Source of the DNA: an uncultured Balneola sp.
Lineage (GTDB): Bacteria > Bacteroidota > Rhodothermia > Balneolales > Balneolaceae
DNA: 64,000 nt
Reading direction: 5' to 3'
Assembly: GCA_902529115.1 (NCBI GenBank)
Contig: CABZVB010000004.1
Location: forward strand, 80,035-144,034
Shown here one piece after another: positions 37,520-46,748 of the stretch. The translations under genes and the position numbers were made by a program. The notes beneath the pieces are model-generated. The model was not told the origin of the DNA and ran no database searches. It saw nothing but the letters and a program-made list of their open reading frames with translations. Numbering within the stretch: position 1 is the stretch's first letter; every line of letters starts with the position of its first letter.

Positions 37520-38181
37520 TATTTGGCTAATTTAGCAATAATAGAATGCCCTGCAACTACTTTATCCCCATTCTTAACAAGTATATTTGCTGATCGCGGA
37601 ACTACGACATCCATTCTACTACCAAATTTCATAAGCCCAAAACGTTTAGCTCTTTCTAGGGTATCTCCCTCACGAATGTAATAGACAATCCGACGAGCTA
37701 AAAACCCAGTGATTTGTCTAAATAAAATCATTTGTCCAGATGTGTGTTTAACTCCAAATTTTGCTTGCTCATTATCCATTGTTGCTCGATCATCCCAGGC
37801 CATTAAGTATTCTCCTGTTTGATAGACAAGATATTCCAGAACCCCACTAACTGGGATTCTATTAATATGAACATTTAAGGGAGACAGAAAAATACTTATT
37901 TGAATGGCCTCCTGCTCCATGTATTCGACGGTTTCTACCTCTTTAACCACCACAACTTTTCCGTCAGCTGGCGATAAAATGTCTTCATCTGACAAATTAG
38001 TTGGTGGTATGCGCTCCGGATCGCGGAAGAAATAAATACTTAGGAACCAAATTGGAAGTAGTATAGTGGTTAGAATAAATGTGGGCACTAAAAGTAAAAA
38101 ATACCAACTCAGACTTATAGTGACGATCGTAACTGATCCCACCAATGCAATAGTGGGAATACCTTCATGCGCTATTTTCAT
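37519..38181 (-). CDS. psd: Phosphatidylserine decarboxylase (short type)
   Basis: Decarboxylates phosphatidylserine to phosphatidylethanolamine using a pyruvoyl group made by self-cleavage. At 220 residues it belongs to the short, archaeal-type class. The cleavage site is KFGSRMDVVVP, with S188 expected to become the pyruvoyl group. Two N-terminal hydrophobic segments anchor it. DILSPADGKVVVVKEV and SPLNVHINRIPVSG are further signatures. It lies between rseP and pssA, linked to each by a 1-nt TAATG overlap. Confidence 0.95.
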   Translation of the reverse strand: MKIAHEGIPTIALVGSVTIVTISLSWYFLLLVPTFILTTILLPIWFLSIYFFRDPERIPPTNLSDEDILSPADGKVVVVKEVETVEYMEQEAIQISIFLSPLNVHINRIPVSGVLEYLVYQTGEYLMAWDDRATMDNEQAKFGVKHTSGQMILFRQITGFLARRIVYYIREGDTLERAKRFGLMKFGSRMDVVVPRSANILVKNGDKVVAGHSIIAKLAK

Positions 38182-39509
38182 TAGAAGAGTCTCAAAACAT
38201 CGTTAAAGATGACAAAGACCATCAAACTAACCAGCAACAGAAAACCTATATTTTGTGCCGCAATCTTTACTTTTTCCGTGGGTTCTCTCCTCGCTATTCC
38301 CTCATAAATTAGAAAGACTAAATGTCCACCATCCAAGGCAGGAATGGGAAGTATGTTCATAATAGCCAAAGTGATGCTTAGTAATGCAGTTATCTCCCAA
38401 AAACCAATCCATCCAGCTTGATCAGTTGCTTGTTTTGTCAAACTCGCTATGGCTATAGGACCACCAAGATTCTGCCGGACTGAAATGTCCCCAGAAAACA
38501 TTCTAGAAAAACCCCCAATTATACCCATGGTTTGTTCAGCTACTTTATCCCACCCTTCTAGAATAGACTCTGCAAACTTTAATTGTGTAAAAGTCGCTCC
38601 CACCTGGGCTAAACTTGGGGCAGCTATTCCTATTGTTCGATTCTCATTAGGCAGGATATTCATGTTTAGTCTCTGTCCTTCTCGTTCCACCACAAATTCA
38701 ATTATACCTTCTGAGTTACGTATAATCTGGGTTAATTCTAGCCAATAATCTATAGGATCGCCATTAACTTCTACAAAGCGATCCCCCACCTGCAAGCCTG
38801 CATCTTCTGCCGGTGATCCCATTGAAATACTGGATATAATTGGGGGATATATATTTATTTCATGAATGAATGACTGTTCAGTTAAGCTATCCAAAAAAGT
38901 GGCTGGAATAAATAAATCCATTATTATGCCATCGCGCACAAGTTGATAAGACAAATTACTACTGGTTAACTCAGAAATAGATACTAAATCCGCAAAAGCG
39001 TCAACATAATTTCCATTTACCCCGACAATTTTGTCATCAGTCTCAAAACCAACATTCTCAAGTAAACTACCTTCAGGTACATAAATCCCGGCAACCTTTT
39101 CAATAGGTAAACTTAATTTGCCTAGGCTCCAAAACATACCTGTATATATAAAAAAAGCAAGAATCATGTTAAATATTACACCTGCAGTTATTACAACCAT
39201 ACGCTGCCAAATTGGCTTTGACCGATATTCCCAAGGTTGTGGCTCTGCTGCTAAATGTTCGGTATCCATACTTTCATCTATCATTCCAGATATTTTTACA
39301 TAACCTCCTAACGGCGTGGCACCTATACAATAATCAGTATCGCCCCGTTGAATACCCCAAATTCGCGGTGGAAAACCTACAGAAAAACGTTCAACTCTCA
39401 TACCGAACATTTTCGCTGCTAAAAAGTGTCCTAATTCATGTATAAATACAAGGATCATTAGAGCACCAATGAAAATGAGTATGGTCTGAGTTAGTTCAAT
39501 TAGTTCCAT
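38181..39509 (-). CDS. rseP: RIP metalloprotease RseP (site-2 protease)
   Basis: Intramembrane zinc protease that cuts anti-sigma factors and remnant signal peptides. The 442-residue protein has HELGH at 24-28, a PDZ pair in the middle (GFETDDKIVGVNG near residue 155 and GLQVGDRFVEVNGDPIDYWL), and the second metal motif NILPIPALDGGHLVF near the C-terminus. It overlaps dxr by 14 nt upstream and psd by 1 nt downstream. The dxr-rseP pairing is widespread in bacteria. Confidence 0.95.
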   Translation of the reverse strand: MELIELTQTILIFIGALMILVFIHELGHFLAAKMFGMRVERFSVGFPPRIWGIQRGDTDYCIGATPLGGYVKISGMIDESMDTEHLAAEPQPWEYRSKPIWQRMVVITAGVIFNMILAFFIYTGMFWSLGKLSLPIEKVAGIYVPEGSLLENVGFETDDKIVGVNGNYVDAFADLVSISELTSSNLSYQLVRDGIIMDLFIPATFLDSLTEQSFIHEINIYPPIISSISMGSPAEDAGLQVGDRFVEVNGDPIDYWLELTQIIRNSEGIIEFVVEREGQRLNMNILPNENRTIGIAAPSLAQVGATFTQLKFAESILEGWDKVAEQTMGIIGGFSRMFSGDISVRQNLGGPIAIASLTKQATDQAGWIGFWEITALLSITLAIMNILPIPALDGGHLVFLIYEGIARREPTEKVKIAAQNIGFLLLVSLMVFVIFNDVLRLF

Positions 39510-40668
39510 GTTGACAAATAGTTCTTGCGTAATCTCTAGTTTGCTGATCTAATTCAACAAGTGCATCATAGTTCAAAGCCGAACTAAAATGTATTTTGTT
39601 AAGACAGCGTTCAATAATTTTTGGTATATCAATATACTTAATTTTACCCTCTAAAAACTGCGTAACTGCAATTTCATTGGCAGCATTCAATATCGCGGGA
39701 CCTCCTTTGTGCATTCTTACAGAATCTATTGCTAATTCAATACAAGGAAACCGTGAATTGTCCACTGGTTCAAAATGAAGTCTATATTTTTGGCTCCAAT
39801 CCATTCGTGAACTATTTAAAGGTAATCTGCGAGGATAAGACAAAGCATATAAAATAGGAACTTTCATGTCCGGTGGACCAAGTTGCGCTTTGGTTGATCC
39901 ATCACAATAAGTCACCATTGAGTGAATAATACTTTCGGGATGAACTATCGGAGTTATTTTTTCGATAGGTATGTCAAATAACCAATGTGCTTCTATAATT
40001 TCTAAGCCCTTGTTCATCATAGTGGCACTATCTATGGTGATCTTAGAACCCATATTCCAATTTGGATGTTGTAACGCCTGTTCAACCGACACATCTTGCA
40101 TTTCCTCAAGACTTAGCGACCTAAAAGGTCCACCACTTGCAGTTATAATGATTTCTTCAATGTCTTCTTTTTCTTCACCAATAAGCGATTGTAGCATTGC
40201 ACTGTGTTCGGAGTCAATTGGTATTAAGCTACCTTTGGATTGGGATAAGAGTTCGGTAATGATTGCTCCACCTACTACCAAGCTTTCCTTATTCGCTAAA
40301 GCAACTTTTTTATGGGCTTTCAGTGCATAATATGTTGGAGAGAATCCAGCAAAACCTACCAAGCTGTTTAAAACAATATCAATTTCAGGTAAGTTAACTA
40401 GTTCATTCAGTGCATGTGGGTCTACATACATTTTGGTTTTGGCAGGATTTCCTATTTTTATGTTATAATTTTCGCTTACTAATCCAGTCAATACTGCATA
40501 TTTGGGATTGAAGGTTTTAGCTTGCTCATCTAAAAGCCGCCAGTTACTGTGTGCGCTTAATAAGACTACTTCAAATAATCTATCATGCTTCTGGATAATT
40601 TCTAAGGCTTGCTTTCCTATGGAACCCGTTGATCCAAGAATAGCAATTCGGATCTTATTATGTTTCAT
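39496..40668 (-). CDS. dxr: 1-deoxy-D-xylulose 5-phosphate reductoisomerase
   Basis: NADPH-dependent enzyme making MEP, the second step of the non-mevalonate isoprenoid pathway. The 390-residue protein begins with the NADPH-binding loop AILGSTGSIGKQALEII, and has ALANKESLVVGG, IPIDSEHSAMLQSL and ITIDSATMMNKGLEIIEAHWLF, the metal and substrate sites. It starts 1 nt after the pgeF stop and overlaps rseP by 14 nt, so it is in the middle of a long operon. Confidence 0.97.
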   Translation of the reverse strand: MKHNKIRIAILGSTGSIGKQALEIIQKHDRLFEVVLLSAHSNWRLLDEQAKTFNPKYAVLTGLVSENYNIKIGNPAKTKMYVDPHALNELVNLPEIDIVLNSLVGFAGFSPTYYALKAHKKVALANKESLVVGGAIITELLSQSKGSLIPIDSEHSAMLQSLIGEEKEDIEEIIITASGGPFRSLSLEEMQDVSVEQALQHPNWNMGSKITIDSATMMNKGLEIIEAHWLFDIPIEKITPIVHPESIIHSMVTYCDGSTKAQLGPPDMKVPILYALSYPRRLPLNSSRMDWSQKYRLHFEPVDNSRFPCIELAIDSVRMHKGGPAILNAANEIAVTQFLEGKIKYIDIPKIIERCLNKIHFSSALNYDALVELDQQTRDYARTICQHGTN

Positions 40669-40669
40669 T

Positions 40670-41428
40670 TCACCCTATTTCATTCAATTTTATCACAGCG
40701 GCCATTCTTCCAGCTTTAGAAGTCTCTCTTCTGAAGGAGTAAAAATCACTCTCATCGTTGAAAGTACAACCTGAATCCATGACAATGTGAGATTTTACTA
40801 TACCCATGCTTACGAGTTGCTGGAAAATATAACCTTTCAGATCTAAATGAGGCTTAATACCTAAGCTATTATCCACGAACTGGTCTGGAAATAAATCAGC
40901 AACCTCTTGACCTACTTCAAAGGCATCGACTGAAATACAAGGACCTATATAAGCCTTTATAGTATTTATATCTGCACCAAGGTCTAACATAAACTCAACG
41001 GTTTTTTTGATAATATCTTTTTGAGCACCTCTCCATCCAGCATGAACTGCACCAATAACCTGATTAGTTGCATCACCTAGTAAAACAGCTCCACAATCAG
41101 CTACTTGTATAAGTAATGAAATACCAAGGGTTGAGCTTACAAAAGCGTCGGTCTCAGGATAGATCCCTCCTTTAGTTACCACTTTAACCCGGTTTGAGTG
41201 AGTTTGTTGAGCGATTGCAATGTGCTTTAATGATGTATCAGTCTCTTTGGCTAAGACATGCAATTGTTCTAAAATTATATTCTGATTCTCATCGGAATTG
41301 AAACCTACATTTAGTCCAGGAATACGAGAGTTGGAAATACTATGATGTGCATTTTTTTTACTAAACCAACTTAGTATCCGAGACTCATTTAGATTGCGAG
41401 GTCGTATAAATTTAAGAGGGGAAGACAT
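40670..41428 (-). CDS. pgeF: Peptidoglycan editing factor PgeF / polyphenol-oxidase family (YfiH)
   Basis: A 252-residue protein of the laccase-domain (YfiH) family; E. coli PgeF prevents L-serine misincorporation into the peptidoglycan stem peptide, and other members have purine-nucleoside-cleaving activity. Landmarks are QQTHSNRVKVV, the ADCGAVLLGD segment with the conserved Cys, VHAGWRGAQKDII and YIGPCISVDAFEVG. The gene overlaps aroE by 17 nt and is followed 1 nt later by dxr. The physiological role here is by family analogy. Confidence 0.9.
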   Translation of the reverse strand: MSSPLKFIRPRNLNESRILSWFSKKNAHHSISNSRIPGLNVGFNSDENQNIILEQLHVLAKETDTSLKHIAIAQQTHSNRVKVVTKGGIYPETDAFVSSTLGISLLIQVADCGAVLLGDATNQVIGAVHAGWRGAQKDIIKKTVEFMLDLGADINTIKAYIGPCISVDAFEVGQEVADLFPDQFVDNSLGIKPHLDLKGYIFQQLVSMGIVKSHIVMDSGCTFNDESDFYSFRRETSKAGRMAAVIKLNEIG

Positions 41429-42260
41429 TATCTAAATATTCCTTGATTTTTGACATTGGAAATGTTTGCCCTGTCCATAATTCGAAGGAACGTGATGCCT
41501 GGTATATAAGCATTGGTAAGCCACTGATTGTAGTACAATTTTGCTTTTCTGCTTGACGCAAAAAAGTGGTTTTTTGTGGATTGTAAACAATATCATAACA
41601 AATGGAATCGGCCAAAAACTCAGTAAATTTTTCGTCAACTGGAGAATTTTCTGAATTTGGATACATACCAAGTGGTGTGGTATTAACAATCAAATCCACA
41701 TCAACCGCATATTCTATCCATTCATCATAAGAAATGAAATTTATGGTTAAATCGTTCTTTAGACGTTCAGGATTTCTACTAACAACCCAACATTTATCCA
41801 TCCCAAGATCTCTTAACCCGTGTATTACTGCTTTTGTTGCACCACCAAAACCAAATATTAATACTGAATTTATTTTCATTATGCCTAAATTCCTTAAAGG
41901 TTCTACAAAACCAAAACTATCGGTGTTATGACCTATTAACTCCTTATCTACTTTTTGAATACAATTGATCACTTTCATAGATTTCGCTAAATCCGAATGC
42001 CGATCAACCGAATTAAATAAAATTTCCTTATAAGGAAGTGTGATATTCGCCCCTTTAAAATTTATCGAGTTAAAATGGGAGAAGAGATTTGGCAATTCAT
42101 CATTAAAAATCTCTACGGCAACATATTCCAAGTCTAAGGAATGATGATCAATAGCTAGATTGTGCATAATGGGAGAAATACTATGTGAGATTGGATTACC
42201 AATCAATAATAGATGATCCCGTGAAGAAATCGGATCGCGTAAAAATTCAGAAAACTTCAT
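41412..42260 (-). CDS. aroE: Shikimate dehydrogenase
   Basis: NADPH-dependent reduction of 3-dehydroshikimate, upstream of chorismate and hence of the trp operon's substrate. The start at ATG 42260 gives 282 residues beginning MKFSEFLRD; the in-frame ATG 42281 would place coding sequence in the preceding intrinsic terminator. Landmarks are LIGNPISHSISPIMHN (shikimate-binding SxS), GANITLPYKE (catalytic Lys), HNTDSFGF, FGFGGATKAVIHGL (NADP loop) and NTTPLGMYPN. It overlaps pgeF by 17 nt. Confidence 0.95.
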   Translation of the reverse strand: MKFSEFLRDPISSRDHLLLIGNPISHSISPIMHNLAIDHHSLDLEYVAVEIFNDELPNLFSHFNSINFKGANITLPYKEILFNSVDRHSDLAKSMKVINCIQKVDKELIGHNTDSFGFVEPLRNLGIMKINSVLIFGFGGATKAVIHGLRDLGMDKCWVVSRNPERLKNDLTINFISYDEWIEYAVDVDLIVNTTPLGMYPNSENSPVDEKFTEFLADSICYDIVYNPQKTTFLRQAEKQNCTTISGLPMLIYQASRSFELWTGQTFPMSKIKEYLDNVFPS

Positions 42261-42262
42261 AT

Positions 42263-42290
42263 AAAAAAAAAGCGCAACCATTGATTGCGC
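42263..42290 (-). terminator. Intrinsic terminator immediately before the aroE start codon
   Basis: A 6-bp G+C-rich stem (42272-42277 with 42285-42290) with a 7-nt loop is followed on the minus strand by nine U residues ending at 42263. It lies after the SRPBCC gene (stop at 42315) and just 2 nt before the likely aroE ATG at 42260. It probably ends the upstream transcript; aroE would then need a promoter overlapping the hairpin, or read-through. Confidence 0.75.
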
Positions 42291-42314
42291 ATTTTATAAT
42301 AATAGTTTGTTAGT

Positions 42315-42779
42315 CTAAGCAGTAATTTCTTCTGTAGGTTCTAGGGTGCTTTCTTTGAAGGTATCACTTTCTGCTAACTTTTTAAAAGACTCTAAATCTT
42401 TAACTAGTTGTTCTGCCGATTGCTCAATAAAATTGGCTAATCCCTCAGAAGGATCTCCAAAGAAAGTACGGTAATCTAAAGAAAACTCGACTTGAGTTCG
42501 ATTACCGTTATCAAGAGGTGTAAAACGAATAGTACCAGTTTGATTTAGATTACCATTAATTGTAATCCAAGCGAAGCGTGTATTTCGTAAATTATCAATT
42601 AAGTTGGTGGTCCAGTGAAATGTTTCACCATCGATACTAGTTTTATATTCAAAAGTTTGGGAGTTGATTCGTTCTACAGAATCAACACGCTCTAGAAACT
42701 TGGGGAAATCAACTGGGTTACTTAAAAGTTCGTAGACCTTAGATAAGGGTAAATCAATTTCTATACGTTCGTGCGCCAT
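42315..42779 (-). CDS. SRPBCC/START-like domain protein
   Basis: A 154-residue protein with the SRPBCC (polyketide-cyclase/COQ10-like) fold. IEIDLPLSKVYELLSNPVDFPKFL is the opening strand-helix-helix pattern, and GTIRFTPLDNGNRTQVEFSLDY is the central sheet of the hydrophobic ligand pocket. The C-terminus (EQSAEQLVKDLESFKKLAES) is a long helix. The ligand is unknown. It has no signal peptide. It is followed by an intrinsic terminator and appears to be monocistronic. Confidence 0.72.
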   Translation of the reverse strand: MAHERIEIDLPLSKVYELLSNPVDFPKFLERVDSVERINSQTFEYKTSIDGETFHWTTNLIDNLRNTRFAWITINGNLNQTGTIRFTPLDNGNRTQVEFSLDYRTFFGDPSEGLANFIEQSAEQLVKDLESFKKLAESDTFKESTLEPTEEITA

Positions 42780-42927
42780 ATAATATACCTTGATTCTTGG
42801 AATAATAGTTATTTAGTAAACGATGAACCATTTATGGGGAAACAGGTGAGATTCATCCAATCTATCTTAAATTACACATAATATGCGTAAGCCTCAATGA
42901 CTAAGTCGAATAAAATTATAATTTACT

Positions 42928-43518
42928 TTATAGATGCGTCCGAATCTCTTTTGCAATGGATTCAATGGGTTGAGCGCCATCAAGTACGATGAATCGTGAA
43001 TGCTCTTTAATTATTTTCTCATACCCATCTAATACTCGAGAGTAAAATTCATTGCCCGCCATTTCTATTCTGTCTTGGGCGTGTTTTAACCGCCTCTCTG
43101 ATGCCAATTTTTGTGAGATCCTCAAGTAAAAAGTAATTTCGGGTACTAATCCATAAGAAGCCATTTTGTTTAACACACATATCTCATTGATGGGTAAAAC
43201 TGAACGTCCATATCCTTGATATGCCGTAGTGGAATCATAAAATCGATCCAAAATTACAGTTACACCATTATTTAACGCAGGAATAATTTTTTCCTGTACT
43301 AATTGTGCACGCGCAGCTGAGAACAATAGCAATTCTGATACAACAGACATATTATTTTTTGAATCTAATAGTATCGACCTTATCTTTTCTGCAATGGAAG
43401 TACCACCTGGTTCACGATAAACCTGAACTTGCCTACCATGCTCTTCTAGGTATTGCTTCAATAGGTGAATTTGAGTTGATTTGCCACAGCCATCTATACC
43501 TTCAAAGTTTATTAGCAT
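42928..43518 (-). CDS. tmk: Thymidylate kinase
   Basis: Phosphorylates dTMP to dTDP. The 196-residue protein begins LINFEGIDGCGKSTQ, a P-loop. The dTMP-binding DR motif is DRFYDSTTAYQGYGR. VYREPGGTSIAEKIR is the conserved REPGGT segment, and LASERRL lies in the lid region. The PspC-domain gene ends 10 nt upstream on the same strand. Confidence 0.96.
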   Translation of the reverse strand: MLINFEGIDGCGKSTQIHLLKQYLEEHGRQVQVYREPGGTSIAEKIRSILLDSKNNMSVVSELLLFSAARAQLVQEKIIPALNNGVTVILDRFYDSTTAYQGYGRSVLPINEICVLNKMASYGLVPEITFYLRISQKLASERRLKHAQDRIEMAGNEFYSRVLDGYEKIIKEHSRFIVLDGAQPIESIAKEIRTHL

Positions 43519-43528
43519 ATCTACCGCA

Positions 43529-44347
43529 TTACCACTTGTCTGGATAATCCAGATCTAAGGGTTCCTTATTTAAAATTAAACCAAGTGCTATGTAAATCAG
43601 CAAACTAGAACCCCAACCCATAAAAAAGGCAACAACAAAAATGGTACGTACCCAAATAGTACCGATGCAAAAAAAAATAGCTAGCCCTCCACATACACCC
43701 CAAAGTTTTTTGTCATTCCTTGATTTATAGAGTTGATTGGAGTTTTTCTGCTGATAATAACCCCAAGAATAGGTTGTTGAATCTGTCTGAAAAGTGTTCG
43801 TTCGACCTCGACCTGTATTATGTAAATTATCATCATATTGCGTTTGCCCCATAGTAAATGACTTAGATTCATCTGAACCGAAAACATCAAATTCTTTACT
43901 CGTTTTATTTTTAATTGTTATCATTCCTAGGTTAAAATGTCGAATAGATTGATTAAAACCTTTTCCAAATTCTTCATATCTGAAAGGTTCGTAAGGATAA
44001 TGTTGTCCATCAAACACATCAACATTAGTTTTATTCTTTTTCTTAGGTTTTTTTTCACCAACAAAGTGGCAACTAGAGGCTAAGACTAAAAAGATACCAC
44101 CAAAAAATGGTAGCGCATAGAAAGATCTAGGTCCCATATCCAACCCGAGATGAAACAAAAAGTAACCTATTGTGGACAGCATGATAAAAGCTCTAGAAAG
44201 TGTAGCTGCATTTATATAACAAGGTTTTTCATCTTGTTCTGCATCTAAAAAATCTTCGAGAGTATGATCTAAAGAACTCTTACCAAAAGACATCTGCTCA
44301 TCAGTTACGCTTGAATATTGGAATGTCCTGCTTTTTGACTTAAACAT
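43529..44347 (-). CDS. Membrane protein with C-terminal PspC domain
   Basis: A 272-residue membrane protein with two N-terminal hydrophobic segments (about residues 48-88), a polar, Ser/Thr/Asn-rich linker of about 110 residues, and a C-terminal PspC domain: KLWGVCGGLAIFFCIGTIWVR then WGSSLLIYIALGLIL. PspC senses or relays envelope stress with PspB in proteobacteria; a domain at the C-terminus after two extra membrane segments is an unusual layout. No other phage-shock gene is nearby. It is probably co-transcribed with tmk. Confidence 0.8.
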   Translation of the reverse strand: MFKSKSRTFQYSSVTDEQMSFGKSSLDHTLEDFLDAEQDEKPCYINAATLSRAFIMLSTIGYFLFHLGLDMGPRSFYALPFFGGIFLVLASSCHFVGEKKPKKKNKTNVDVFDGQHYPYEPFRYEEFGKGFNQSIRHFNLGMITIKNKTSKEFDVFGSDESKSFTMGQTQYDDNLHNTGRGRTNTFQTDSTTYSWGYYQQKNSNQLYKSRNDKKLWGVCGGLAIFFCIGTIWVRTIFVVAFFMGWGSSLLIYIALGLILNKEPLDLDYPDKW

Positions 44348-44377
44348 ATTAAATGATACGATGAAATTAAAACTAGC

Positions 44378-44965
44378 TTACAATAAATGAACCCCAGTTT
44401 CGCTAATATATCCATCCATTGGAATATCCCATGGATCCTTAGGCAGACAGTAAATATTAAATCCTTCCAATAATAGACCTATTTTTGGGGTTGATGATGG
44501 TACTTTAGCTAAAAATCCGTCATAAAAGCCAGCGCCATAGCCTAGCCTAGTACCCTGTTGATCAATAGCCAGCAAAGGCACTAATACTAAATCCAAATCA
44601 GATATATCCGCTTTACGTTCATTAATAGGTTCTAATACACCCCAATAATTTTTTTGCAAATCGTTTAAATCATTCAAATAGTAATGCCGTAATTGTCTAT
44701 TGCCTTCCATAATAGGCACTACAATTCTTTTACCTTGAGCTATACTTTCGTTAATAATTTGTAAAGTGTCTACTTCCCTGTGCTTAGTCATTGAAATATA
44801 ACTGTGTAGTATTTGAGCATTTTTAAAAACATCCCAAGCAGATAAATGCTCCCGAATAGCTATGTTGTTCTTTACCCATTGTTTTTCTAGGACACCTTTT
44901 CTTTTAGATTTGAAATAAGATCGTAACGAACGTTTAAACGAATCATTTCTTAAATTCATAATCAA
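44378..44965 (-). CDS. 5-formyltetrahydrofolate cyclo-ligase
   Basis: ATP-dependent conversion of 5-formyl-THF to 5,10-methenyl-THF, returning a storage folate to one-carbon metabolism. The 195-residue protein has the basic N-terminal segment FKRSLRSYFKSKRKGV and the signature LVPLLAIDQQGTRLGYGAGFYDGFL. M1 and M3 are both possible starts. It stands between bshC and the PspC-domain gene. A folate role fits metF and metH a few kilobases away, although they are in a separate unit. Confidence 0.92.
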   Translation of the reverse strand: MIMNLRNDSFKRSLRSYFKSKRKGVLEKQWVKNNIAIREHLSAWDVFKNAQILHSYISMTKHREVDTLQIINESIAQGKRIVVPIMEGNRQLRHYYLNDLNDLQKNYWGVLEPINERKADISDLDLVLVPLLAIDQQGTRLGYGAGFYDGFLAKVPSSTPKIGLLLEGFNIYCLPKDPWDIPMDGYISETGVHLL

Positions 44966-44992
44966 TAGTTGACTTGAGGGTTTATGGTAGAA

Positions 44993-46741
44993 TTATAGGT
45001 CAATCAGATAATGATGGGAAATATCAGTTTCTTGTGCTAACAATTCACCGAGTAAATCCTGCCAAAAATCTTTACCATAGTAGAGCATAAAATAAATAGG
45101 ATGTAATACGCGTTCCATGGGTCCTTCTGGGAACAAATATGATTGAAGAAAATATAACTGTTTCAACTCATACTCAAATTTAGACTCATGTGCCTTTTTG
45201 GCTTTCTTTATAAGCGATTGCATCGCCTTACTAATTTCATTTTTTGTCTTTCCAATACTTCCTTCTAAGGATTTATCAAACGAAATTATATTCATTAACT
45301 GAGATTGATATTGCGCTAAAATATACTGTTCAAGCTCATCTAATTTAGCCTCAGGGAATTGTTGAGGTAGAGTAGATAACCATTTATTTTTGAGTGATGG
45401 AAAACCTTTTTGATAATGAGCCAATGAGAATGGAAATTTTGCCATTAACCGTTGAACTTTTTTTTCCCGAATGGTAGCAGATAAACGAGGTATAAGTATG
45501 GGCATCTCCAAGCCAAAAAACTCATAGATCTTTTTCATTTGCCCATGATATGCTATTTCTGCTGGACCACCTACATAAGCAATTACTGGAAGTAGATGAT
45601 CTTGAAGAATCGGACGCATAAATACATTGGGTGAGAACCGTTCCGGTTGTTCTTGCGTTAACTCTAAGAGTTCGTTGCTGTTCAACCTTTTTTTTCCTCC
45701 CTTTTGAATGAAAGAGTATTCACCAGTAGAATCATGATGTAATTTGACTCTCTTAGCATCCTTATTGTACACAAACCATTGACTATCCATGACGGAAACC
45801 TGACTCTGAATTGATAGCTTATTTAGCTTAGAAGTTTGGCTTTTTAATAATTTTGTAATTCTACGATCGTTAGTTACCGCTTTAGTGATAATTGGGCTGA
45901 GAAGCTTTTTTATAGTATCATGGTTGCTACCAGCCACAAGAAATTCATACTCTTCAAATACATGGGTTATCCAATAAGCAAAATTTTGGGCATGGGTTTT
46001 ATCGTCTGAATATATTTCTTTAGTGTCTTGAAGAAAGGCTTGAATCCAAGTATTCTCTCTAAACTGAGCAGTCTTTTCAACTGCTTGTTGAGTTACTTCC
46101 TCGATAGGATGGTGTTTATTGAGCCATTTAAAGAATTTATTTTTTAGTAAAGAGCTATCCCCTTTAATTTTACCTACCGGCATTCCTATTTGTTCTTGCA
46201 ATGAAGTTTGTTTCACATCGGCCTGGAATTTTTTAAGTATAGAAGTGTTTTTTAAATCCGAGGCACTAACTTGGGATTGGTACCAGTTAATTTGATTGAT
46301 TTCTGAGTAATCGTGGTCCTCATCAGCTAACCAAAATACCGGAATAACAGTTTTATCCATGATTTCAGAGATACTTTGGCTCCACTGTATTGCACTCATT
46401 AACTTGAAAAACGTATAGAGCGGTCCCGCATACCATGAAAGTTGCTGACCTGTAACTACACAATAGCTGTCATCCTCTAATAATTTAGCCCGAATAGCTG
46501 CTTGAGATTGTTCAATACCTAACCATTGATGAAAATCTTTTAATGCCTTTACAATATCATCTCTCGGGTTTGTAACTGTTCTTTTTAAGGATTTAACTTT
46601 TCTATTAGATAAATCTAGTAACGTATTACTAGAAAGAGGATAAAAACTATACAAAGATTGTAAAAAAGGTTCACCCTTAGTGTAACTAGTTAAAAATGAG
46701 TCAGGCTGTACAACAGATAAAGGAATAGGGCTAAACTTCAC
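44993..46741 (-). CDS. bshC: Bacillithiol synthase BshC (putative cysteine-adding enzyme)
   Basis: Adds cysteine to GlcN-malate to finish bacillithiol, the low-molecular-weight thiol of Firmicutes and many Bacteroidota-group bacteria. The 582-residue protein is slightly longer than Bacillus BshC (about 540). Signature segments are YCVVTGQQLSWYAGPLYTFF and PVFWLADEDHDYSEINQINW (nucleotide-binding-like core), PVIAYVGGPAEIAYHGQMK, and a long C-terminal coiled-coil with LKQLYFLQSYLFPEG. BshA and BshB partners are not in this window. It begins 7 nt after the DUF151 gene stop. Confidence 0.93.
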   Translation of the reverse strand: MKFSPIPLSVVQPDSFLTSYTKGEPFLQSLYSFYPLSSNTLLDLSNRKVKSLKRTVTNPRDDIVKALKDFHQWLGIEQSQAAIRAKLLEDDSYCVVTGQQLSWYAGPLYTFFKLMSAIQWSQSISEIMDKTVIPVFWLADEDHDYSEINQINWYQSQVSASDLKNTSILKKFQADVKQTSLQEQIGMPVGKIKGDSSLLKNKFFKWLNKHHPIEEVTQQAVEKTAQFRENTWIQAFLQDTKEIYSDDKTHAQNFAYWITHVFEEYEFLVAGSNHDTIKKLLSPIITKAVTNDRRITKLLKSQTSKLNKLSIQSQVSVMDSQWFVYNKDAKRVKLHHDSTGEYSFIQKGGKKRLNSNELLELTQEQPERFSPNVFMRPILQDHLLPVIAYVGGPAEIAYHGQMKKIYEFFGLEMPILIPRLSATIREKKVQRLMAKFPFSLAHYQKGFPSLKNKWLSTLPQQFPEAKLDELEQYILAQYQSQLMNIISFDKSLEGSIGKTKNEISKAMQSLIKKAKKAHESKFEYELKQLYFLQSYLFPEGPMERVLHPIYFMLYYGKDFWQDLLGELLAQETDISHHYLIDL

Positions 46742-46748
46742 GAATTAC

